From: Hexactinellida sp. DTS-2022
Lineage: Eukaryota; Porifera; Hexactinellida
Length of the DNA stretch: 64,000 bases
Direction: 5' to 3'
Assembly: GCA_028753945.1 (NCBI GenBank)
Contig: JAPNXP010000009.1
Span: 1,178,001-1,242,000, forward strand
Shown: positions 56,325 to 64,000 of the stretch, one piece after another
How positions within the stretch are numbered: position 1 is the stretch's first letter
Layout: each line of letters opens with the position of its first letter
Position numbers and translations under genes: made by a program
Notes under the pieces: model-generated
Seen by the model: only the letters and a program-made list of their open reading frames with translations
Database searches by the model: none
What the model was told of the DNA's origin: nothing

Positions 56325-59300
56325 ATGTCGATTAATGGCACCGTTGATCGACGCGAGAGTCGGGGCCAATCTTACGACAAGAGTATGGAAAGCGGAGAGA
56401 AACTGTCTCTCTCGACTCACTCGCAGGAGTCTCTGCGCTACGGAGACAGCATATACCTGGTTGTGACTGGCACCGAGCCTACCTCCCTCAAGATAGTGTC
56501 CTCATACATCAGCAGTCCCATCCACCTGATCGTGACCCTTGATGAGCATTCCTACGGCGATGATGCCAAGCCGATTCCAGACCTGCACATGGCTGCTTTC
56601 CGCGTGCTGGCTCCGAACAAGAGCCAGGCTCAAGACGAGCTGAGCAAGTTCCAGGACAGACTCGGGGGAAGGAAGAAGCTTAGCCCCGAGGAGGACAACC
56701 ACCTGTTCCTTTTGAAGAAGGAGGTGGAGGGGGAACTGAGGGAGAACCGCAGCGAGCAGAAGCGATTGATTGGGAAAGAAATAGTTTACGGAAATAGTTT
56801 TCAGCTTCTACATCACTACTCCGGGAAGTACCTGGGGGTGAGCGATAGTCAAACGTCAGTCGTGGACAGATCGAGTCTGAAGGTAACCCTGTTCGACACT
56901 AACGGAGAACACGTCCAGTTCAAGATAACGCCCAAGTACAAAGTAAGTAACATTGGAGACAAGATTCGAATTGAGGACCAGATTGTGCTGGAGAATGTCA
57001 AGGCGCAGCAGTACCTGCACATCAGCACTTCAGAGATACGCAACTCCTTTTATGGAATAAACCCGAATAGTCACGAGGTGAACGCGTCTGCTGTGGACTC
57101 TGCTTTCTCCATCTACTCGCACATTCGCCTGGAACACGAGGCTACAACTCAGTCTTTCAATGTGCGCGGCGGTTCGGTTCTCCGCCTGTACCACCTGCAG
57201 GTGCAGTGCTACGTGGTGGCGGCTGGCTCCTGCGGGTTTGATGACGACCAGATCGCGACGAGAGTAGTAACGGAAGACGTGCATTTGCGAGCGAGACAAA
57301 CCAAGTTTGGGGAGTTGAAGCCGCCCTCTACCTCTGCCATAACGTACTGGGAGATCGAACGGGCGAGAGCTCCTTTGTCTGGCGACGAGCTTAAGTACGA
57401 TGAGCCTTGTAGACTGAAACACCTGGTCACTCAAAGGTACCTCTCCATCGTCAAGGTAGCTAACGACAACTACAAGATAAAACTAATCACGTTAGCTGAT
57501 GACGTGACAGGCAGTGACACCTGGTTCGTATTCAAACCATTCATTGACGAAGGAAAAGAACTGATCGAGTTTGAGTCCTATGCGCGTATCTATCACCCAA
57601 CTACCAACACCTGGATAAAGGCCAGCGAAACGCTATATGAAAGCGACTACGTGGCCACCGGGCCCCTCGCCATGTCTGGGTTCAGGTGGGACAACGCCAC
57701 CTGCTACACCCTGCTGGTAGAACCCTCTAAGGGGTACCATGACGCGTTTACCCTTGAACAAGTGGACGACAAACTCTTGGGTTATTGTAGCTACGTGATG
57801 GGGTACCTGCCCGTTATAAGGAACTACCTGCTGAGTTACAACATCGAAGTTAAAACCAGCACAGTGATGGAGCGGTCTCTGCAGATCCTAGCCGACTGGA
57901 TGTTCGATGTGCGAGACAACAAGGATCGGAAGAAGCGACAGAAACTGCTTAGGAACCTCGGTACCATTGAATTGATGATGGAGATTCAGAATAGGTTCAA
58001 AGAGATCCCACACGAGTTGAGAAATGGAAACAACTATGAGAGGCGGAAGAATACCACGAAGAAGATCTACAAAGTTATTGAAGCGTATCTCAAGGGAGAC
58101 AGCAGAAAAAATGAAAACTACACTGCCAAATTTATTCCCATTTTCGAGTCGCATTTTGATCTGAATATCAATGCAGAGGCTACTCTTATTGAGCTCGTGC
58201 GAGACAACAAAGCTATAATCGCCCAGTTCAGTGAGAACTTCACCAAAGTCACTGAGGACCTGTTCATGAAGTTAGCTGCTACTAAGAACTCAGAAATATT
58301 TTACTACTTTGGTGTTATGTGTGTTGCCAACAAGAACCCAATACAGGAAAATCAAATAATTCTAGCGAAACAGCTTTTACTTCCAACAGTGCAACAGTCT
58401 ATATACCTAATGAAGCTACAAGACCCTCAAGACGATTCTTCAAAGATCCTAGCTATTTCGCCGATTAATCCTGAGGGGTATAAGCTCCTCTCGGAATACG
58501 TGCCGCAGACGGACCAGAATATAAATCGTCCTACATTCAACTTCCTTCTCGCCCAGTTGGATTTTTTCTCAAATTTATGTCAAGGGAATAATGAAAAGGC
58601 GATTATAACTCTACAACAACAGTTTTCATTCGAAGTTGTGTTTTCCGGATTGACCGATGAGACCATACACCCTCTAATACGATCCAAGTTTGCACTGTTG
58701 ATCAGCACCATGTTTATTGATGTCGGGTCTAACCGAGCCGTGCTTGAGAATCTGACACTAACTTTCATTTACCAAGATTGCATTGAGAACCCGGGCGAAG
58801 AGGAGCAAGGGGCGAGTAACATTGCTTTGAGCGGGGTTGAGAATATATACTTCCCCAGAATGAGAGACTGGTTTAAAGAGTTCTTCAATAGCCTGGTTAT
58901 ATACGGGCACGAAGAGTACGTGTTCTCAAACCAGCTGAACGCTTGTGTGCTGGACATGCTGCTGCTGTTCGTAAAGTTCGGTTACTATGACGACCATGAG
59001 GATGCGGATGTGCTACTCAACTTGCTTATCAATATTTTGAATGGAAAGAAAGACAGATACTTTCCAAGAGATCCTAAATCGAAGGAGGCACTCCCACCCG
59101 CTTATTCTCACTTTAGGAAGCACGGGAGGTACAAGGACGTGAAAGCAAATGTGCCAATTTTCGATGTTAAAGTGAAATGTTTGCAGATTTTCGAGTTATT
59201 CATGAACTTCAGGTTTTACAAGCGGCTGCAGCGACTACTCTTCCTCTACCGAGTCGTCAAGAAGGAAATGCGGATAGAGACCAGGAATATCCTCGACCTC

Positions 59301-62300
59301 ATCGCGACACCAGAGTCTGTACTCGGGCGACATTTAGCTGAACTACATAATTCATCTTTTGACATTTTAGCTCATGATAATCTTCCCAGGAAAGCCAATG
59401 ACCATTTAGCTGAGGGCATATTAGGATTCGCTACATACATGTTTGAGAGTACTATGGGCGATAATTCCTTTGAGTCCATCCTCCTGGACCTGACGCAATA
59501 CGAGAACCTGGAACTTGTGACCACTGCTCTCCGGCTACTGAACAACCAGTACACTGTAGAGAACAATCTGTTCGAGAAGGCAATTCAGACTCAGGTGCTC
59601 ATTAACCCAATTTCCATCGCTCTGTTCAAAGATACAGACAATATTCTCCCGGAGTTCCGCCGTCTCCTCAAGTCGTCTCTCACAAAGAGCGAAAGCTGCA
59701 ATCGTCTAATTGAGTTGCTTGAAGTCTTCGTGCACGCGTGTGAGCTTCCGAATGACCGCACAGAAGCGCACCCTCAGAACCAGAAGATCCTCTACAACTT
59801 TGGAATATTGGAGGATGTAATGAGTTTGCTCGAGAAGACTCAAGACACCCGTACCACCCTTGTAACTTCTTCCGTCATAACGCTGGATAGCGACGGTCCG
59901 ACTAAGCTAGCAAAGGTGTCCTGCAACCTCCTCAGGGGCATGGCGCAGGACAATATTGTAGTACAGCAGCGCCTGTACAACCGTCTTGAAATTCTAACAA
60001 ACGATTCTTTATTCGATGCAGCTCCCCACGAATTATGCAGATTGCTAACCCAGCTCTTCACTGGCGCCCAGGACATAGTGATGAATGTGAAGGCAGACGA
60101 CATTAAGCAGATCTGCTCCCTGATGAGACCCAGGGACACTCTCCAGCTGGAAGATATTCCGCCCATCATAGAAATCCTTAAAGCTATTACTAAAGTTGAA
60201 GAAATAGATCTCCCCCTGCACTTCAATCAAGTCCACATCATGAACAGTTTTATGCCAATCAAACCGAAACACATCGACGACCTCCTCGGGACAGAAGACG
60301 GCAAGTCGGCTAGAAGAAAGGAACTGTTGACTTCTCAAAACCCTCAGGGACTGGATTTAATGGTGCTTAACTTGATGCTGTCTACTTATGACTTAATGGC
60401 TTCTCTCTGTGAGGGAGAGAATCTTCATCATGAATCGGTCTGTCAGTCGATGATCACAATTGAGGAGCTTTTGGAAATACTCAACAACAAAAAGTTACCT
60501 TTCGAGAGGAAATTCCAATTCGCTTCATTCTTCAACTGGGTGTACTTGAATACACACAAAGTCTCTTCCAGTTACGAGGCCACTGTTGACGATGATCCGG
60601 CATTTTGGGAATTCCTTGAGAATACGAATGACGTCTTGTCTGGCGTTCTAGCCTACTTGAACAGGACCTCCCCCACACAAGCTGAGGAGATCAGAAAGAA
60701 CATCCGCGCTCAAGGCGAGGTCTTATTGAAACCGGGTACTTCCGATGCTAACAAATCATCCATGCTCTACATCGATTCACTTGATTATGGTTTGATCAAC
60801 TATCTCATGAACGGTATTCTCCCCATCATACTTGTGTTCTACCCTCGCTACTTCTCCGCGCGCAAGAAGGAGGATGAAGCTCTCAAGGTGTTCGACACCT
60901 TGCAGATATCGTTCAGCATCTGCAACAAACTGTTTGAGCTGTCAGTTAAGCAAACATTCCTGGCTACACAGCATCATGCTAAGCTGTTGTACAATGCAGC
61001 TCTTGCCATCCTTACTCACCCTGAAATAAGGTCACTACCTTTGGACAAGCTTGCTATGTATATTGATGGCGATCTGCTAAAGCAGTTTTTTGTTTTGGTA
61101 AAAGATGAAAATCGTTTCCTTGCACAGCCCATAAGGGACTACAATAACGACTACAACGATGAGATTCTCCTGAATGACCAATTCAACACTTATGTGAAAC
61201 ATTTGAGGAGAGCTTATTGGAAGAAAAACACAGTTAAAGATCAAATTGGTGGCGCACATGACACGATATATTCCCAGTTTCTAGATCCACTATGTGAGCA
61301 CCCTTCCCCTGACGCTATGCCCCTCGGGCCTTCCTTCCAAAAGCATTTAAGATTATTCTTCACTCACACGGTCGATGACTGTAAAGTCGAGGAAGCTTTC
61401 GCTAAGAGCATTGTGCTACAGTTGAAATATTCGTATGACAACTTCTATGAGCTGAATGAGAGACAAAAGCTGAAACAAGAGAGACTCGATGTAAAATCGT
61501 TACAGCTGTTACGTGCAGCTATCCATAACGAAATTATGTACATAGATCCGAATTTAAAGGATAAGAACCCTGTTCAGTATAGAAACGAGTTTAAGAAGGT
61601 AGAGGAAATCCAGAATACTATAGAAAACCTTAACAACACTTGCATAAAGGCCTTAATCTTAATTGATCACCCCAGTAAGCCAGTTTCTTCCCAGTGCATC
61701 GCTCTGCTCGCTGACATGCTACACGGAGGAAATGAACACATACAGTCTCAGCTGGAAGCTCTGGCAGATACTCGCGAAGAGAAGTTCTTTGATCAAATGA
61801 AGGATATCCTCTTCTACGGCGGGAACAGTTTGATCGAGAGTCGTTCTCTAGCCGATGAACTGGAGAAAAGGAATGCGTTCTTCAAAGGAATGAGAGTTCA
61901 CATGAACCAGTTGGTGACAATCCTCACAGACGAACAGCCTACTCTCCTTGCAGCTGATGCCCGTAGATCTCCAAGTGGGCTATTCACTCCTACCGAAAAA
62001 GAGCCGGAGTATGGAGATGACAGCAAGCCTCTCGTCCAAACAGGGAAAGAAGGCTTTGAATTGGAACCAATGAACCAAGCTAACAAAAGTCTCGAGTTGC
62101 AGAGTCCTATACTGTCTTTCGTAGATCAGCCAACGCTGATAGCTGATGAGCCAGAAGAAACAATGTTCTCGCACACGCGAATGGAATTAATTCGCCAAGA
62201 GGAAAAGACAATGGTTGTCGCAAAGGATGAGTCTGAATCTTCTTTACAGGGAGTAACGTACCAGAATAATTTACGAAATATCCAGGTCTCTTTTAAGCTG

Positions 62301-64000
62301 ATGGGTCTAATGTGTGACGGGCAGCAGAAGTTCCTACAGGATTACTTCCGTGAACAGCCGGACAATCCCGAGAATATCAACATGGTTATTAAAACAGTCA
62401 ACTTCCTCAAGATATTCTACACGGACATCAACCAGGACAACATCAACCTTGTTGAGGAGGTATTCAGATCCCTCACCGAATTCGTCAGTGGAAACTTCGA
62501 AAACCAGACTGATGCGTTTGGAGCTAAGATAATGGACGTGATTAATCGAATTTTCCAAACCGCCACTTTTAAACTTTGCTCCCTGAATGATATGGTAAAC
62601 TTGTATGACGCTATTATCCGCTTTCTACAAGTAATAGTCGAAGAGACGAGTCTACAAACAAAGAATCTCGCTAGAGACCTGTACAGCGTGCTGGACGTGA
62701 GCAGTGTGCACCAGGTGATTGCATTGCTCTACGAAATCCGGTGCGACAACTGTTTAGACAATAAACTCCGTGAAACGGCTGATGATGACATGTTCCGTCT
62801 CTATCACTTTATCATCCACCTACGCGATTTTGATGCTATTCTAAACTTGGAAGATAGCTCCCGCATTATCCCACAGGAGAAGATAGACCCGGAATCGGTA
62901 CTCAGAGCTTGGAACTATTGTTTACACCACTCAAAGTCCGTTGAGATTACCTACATAACCGAAGACAAAATTCCAATCCTAAATAAGGTGCATTTCCAAA
63001 GTCTCGATTCTGGCACACTATCAGAAGATGTGAGGGAGATTGTTAAATGGGATATCAACCGAGACTCGGCCGAGGACAAACTCAGAGATTTCCTCGATTG
63101 GTTTAAAGCTGTCAAGATAGACCAAAGCTACAGTTACAAACTGAGAAACACCATAGGCATAAAATATTATTTGAAGTACCAAACTTTCCGAAAATACTTT
63201 TTCTTGTTCTGGACCCTCATCCTCAATATCTTCTTACTGGCTACATGGCACTCTCCTTGTGTCTCTGTTGGTACTTCCACTGTTAACGGTACAATCATTT
63301 ATGAATGTAATGACCAGACTCCTAACGTGAGTCTCATCCCACCAATCCTACCCGTAGTCCCATCATGGTATTTCCTCGCATTCTTTCCATTGGGAGCGAT
63401 TCACCTCCTCCTGGCTCTCGATCTGCTGATTTTGTTCTACCTCGTGAACGCAGTTAACTTTTATATTCCATCTATCTTCTACAGCGTGATTCCAGTTGGA
63501 TTCGATAAGAGGAACTTGCGGATAAAGTGGAAGGTGGCTCCGGAGAGACGATACCTCCAAATAAACTTTTTCGGATCAAAAGTTGTATTTATTTGGATGA
63601 TATTTCTTTCTTCTGTGCTTTCCCTTCCTTTCCGCGGCTACTTCTACCCTATTTCTCTTCTCTTCATTTTGGAGAGGAGTGACATTCTCCGACGCGTGCT
63701 GCTCGCGGTAACCAAAAATGGAAAATCTCTCATTTTTGTTGCGATTTTCGGGTTCATAGTCATCTACATTTTCTCTGTGATCGGCTTTGCTCTCTTCTAC
63801 CAGCAAGCACAATCAACAATAGAACCTGATAACCCGAATTATGTCTTCTGTCGCACCCTATATGAATGCTTCATCAGCATTGGCAGGTGGGGTCTAATTG
63901 AAACAGTAGCAGTCATTCTCCCTCAGAGGACAATGAATTTCGTTGGAGAAATAGATCGTATTATCTACGATCTGTTATTCTTCATCATTATAACTGTGAT
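56325..64000 (+). CDS. ITPR: IP3-receptor homologue, divergent, 3' end outside window
   Basis: Uninterrupted frame from the ATG at 56325 to the right edge, 2,558 residues. It has the N-terminal beta-trefoil (IVYGNSFQLLHHYSGKYLGV), then the IP3-binding core. DRKKRQKLLRNL (about 525) aligns with RERQKLMREQ and keeps the positions of Lys508 and Arg511. SRKNENYTAK (about 590) aligns with YRKNQEYIAK and keeps Arg568 and Lys569 but has Ser for Tyr567. The long RIH solenoid follows. Membrane helices are at about 2290-2310 (YFFLFWTLILNIFLLATW), 2350-2372, 2415-2440 and 2465-2490, with a pore-lining helix starting at the window end. In the pore loop CFISIGRWGLIETV stands where the family has the GVRAGGGIGD filter. 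IP3 receptors release calcium from the ER. The absence of introns over 7.7 kb is unusual. The C-terminal zinc-containing linker domain lies beyond the window. Confidence 0.9.
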   Translation, partial: MSINGTVDRRESRGQSYDKSMESGEKLSLSTHSQESLRYGDSIYLVVTGTEPTSLKIVSSYISSPIHLIVTLDEHSYGDDAKPIPDLHMAAFRVLAPNKSQAQDELSKFQDRLGGRKKLSPEEDNHLFLLKKEVEGELRENRSEQKRLIGKEIVYGNSFQLLHHYSGKYLGVSDSQTSVVDRSSLKVTLFDTNGEHVQFKITPKYKVSNIGDKIRIEDQIVLENVKAQQYLHISTSEIRNSFYGINPNSHEVNASAVDSAFSIYSHIRLEHEATTQSFNVRGGSVLRLYHLQVQCYVVAAGSCGFDDDQIATRVVTEDVHLRARQTKFGELKPPSTSAITYWEIERARAPLSGDELKYDEPCRLKHLVTQRYLSIVKVANDNYKIKLITLADDVTGSDTWFVFKPFIDEGKELIEFESYARIYHPTTNTWIKASETLYESDYVATGPLAMSGFRWDNATCYTLLVEPSKGYHDAFTLEQVDDKLLGYCSYVMGYLPVIRNYLLSYNIEVKTSTVMERSLQILADWMFDVRDNKDRKKRQKLLRNLGTIELMMEIQNRFKEIPHELRNGNNYERRKNTTKKIYKVIEAYLKGDSRKNENYTAKFIPIFESHFDLNINAEATLIELVRDNKAIIAQFSENFTKVTEDLFMKLAATKNSEIFYYFGVMCVANKNPIQENQIILAKQLLLPTVQQSIYLMKLQDPQDDSSKILAISPINPEGYKLLSEYVPQTDQNINRPTFNFLLAQLDFFSNLCQGNNEKAIITLQQQFSFEVVFSGLTDETIHPLIRSKFALLISTMFIDVGSNRAVLENLTLTFIYQDCIENPGEEEQGASNIALSGVENIYFPRMRDWFKEFFNSLVIYGHEEYVFSNQLNACVLDMLLLFVKFGYYDDHEDADVLLNLLINILNGKKDRYFPRDPKSKEALPPAYSHFRKHGRYKDVKANVPIFDVKVKCLQIFELFMNFRFYKRLQRLLFLYRVVKKEMRIETRNILDLIATPESVLGRHLAELHNSSFDILAHDNLPRKANDHLAEGILGFATYMFESTMGDNSFESILLDLTQYENLELVTTALRLLNNQYTVENNLFEKAIQTQVLINPISIALFKDTDNILPEFRRLLKSSLTKSESCNRLIELLEVFVHACELPNDRTEAHPQNQKILYNFGILEDVMSLLEKTQDTRTTLVTSSVITLDSDGPTKLAKVSCNLLRGMAQDNIVVQQRLYNRLEILTNDSLFDAAPHELCRLLTQLFTGAQDIVMNVKADDIKQICSLMRPRDTLQLEDIPPIIEILKAITKVEEIDLPLHFNQVHIMNSFMPIKPKHIDDLLGTEDGKSARRKELLTSQNPQGLDLMVLNLMLSTYDLMASLCEGENLHHESVCQSMITIEELLEILNNKKLPFERKFQFASFFNWVYLNTHKVSSSYEATVDDDPAFWEFLENTNDVLSGVLAYLNRTSPTQAEEIRKNIRAQGEVLLKPGTSDANKSSMLYIDSLDYGLINYLMNGILPIILVFYPRYFSARKKEDEALKVFDTLQISFSICNKLFELSVKQTFLATQHHAKLLYNAALAILTHPEIRSLPLDKLAMYIDGDLLKQFFVLVKDENRFLAQPIRDYNNDYNDEILLNDQFNTYVKHLRRAYWKKNTVKDQIGGAHDTIYSQFLDPLCEHPSPDAMPLGPSFQKHLRLFFTHTVDDCKVEEAFAKSIVLQLKYSYDNFYELNERQKLKQERLDVKSLQLLRAAIHNEIMYIDPNLKDKNPVQYRNEFKKVEEIQNTIENLNNTCIKALILIDHPSKPVSSQCIALLADMLHGGNEHIQSQLEALADTREEKFFDQMKDILFYGGNSLIESRSLADELEKRNAFFKGMRVHMNQLVTILTDEQPTLLAADARRSPSGLFTPTEKEPEYGDDSKPLVQTGKEGFELEPMNQANKSLELQSPILSFVDQPTLIADEPEETMFSHTRMELIRQEEKTMVVAKDESESSLQGVTYQNNLRNIQVSFKLMGLMCDGQQKFLQDYFREQPDNPENINMVIKTVNFLKIFYTDINQDNINLVEEVFRSLTEFVSGNFENQTDAFGAKIMDVINRIFQTATFKLCSLNDMVNLYDAIIRFLQVIVEETSLQTKNLARDLYSVLDVSSVHQVIALLYEIRCDNCLDNKLRETADDDMFRLYHFIIHLRDFDAILNLEDSSRIIPQEKIDPESVLRAWNYCLHHSKSVEITYITEDKIPILNKVHFQSLDSGTLSEDVREIVKWDINRDSAEDKLRDFLDWFKAVKIDQSYSYKLRNTIGIKYYLKYQTFRKYFFLFWTLILNIFLLATWHSPCVSVGTSTVNGTIIYECNDQTPNVSLIPPILPVVPSWYFLAFFPLGAIHLLLALDLLILFYLVNAVNFYIPSIFYSVIPVGFDKRNLRIKWKVAPERRYLQINFFGSKVVFIWMIFLSSVLSLPFRGYFYPISLLFILERSDILRRVLLAVTKNGKSLIFVAIFGFIVIYIFSVIGFALFYQQAQSTIEPDNPNYVFCRTLYECFISIGRWGLIETVAVILPQRTMNFVGEIDRIIYDLLFFIIITV

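Overview
The window is nuclear DNA from an animal. The genes are mostly single-exon or split by short introns (about 30 to 130 bp, GT-AG with one GC-AG). They include metazoan-type proteins: tropomodulin, the exon-junction protein CASC3/Barentsz, an IP3-receptor-type channel and a giant sacsin-like protein. Compact genes among AT-rich spacers full of miniature transposons fit an early-branching animal such as a sponge. The species assignment is inference.

Layout. From 1 to 35,190 every gene but one is on the minus strand: PWP2 (cut by the left edge), CASC3, BCAS2, tropomodulin, a mitochondrial-looking thioredoxin-fold protein, PIGN, a UVR-motif coiled-coil protein, RUVBL1, a FAM81-like coiled-coil protein, calnexin, ALG5 and alanyl-tRNA synthetase. 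The exception is an intronless ABCC-type transporter on the plus strand, which appears to lie inside a 6-kb intron of CASC3. From 35.2 to 38.1 kb there is repeat DNA: a 1.2-kb inverted-repeat element with a PHD-finger relic, a 770-bp satellite of 15-bp units and a MITE. On the plus strand then come a 51-codon NZF zinc-finger ORF, a 4,994-residue sacsin-like gene with a single 14.6-kb exon, and an IP3-receptor homologue that runs off the right edge.

Functional grouping. Several genes are housekeeping: PWP2 (small-subunit processome), BCAS2 (Prp19 complex), CASC3 (exon junction complex), RUVBL1 (R2TP, INO80 and related complexes), AARS, and the ER group ALG5, PIGN and calnexin. The less ordinary items are an ABC transporter whose two nucleotide-binding domains have both lost Walker A, an IP3 receptor with no recognisable GGGxGD selectivity filter, a sacsin with four ATPase modules and no J or HEPN domain in its frame, and two satellites whose unit contains a perfect p53-family consensus half-site.

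Gene models were built by hand from reading frames, GT/AG sites and intron phase; identities come from recognised family sequence. No alignment or database search was run.
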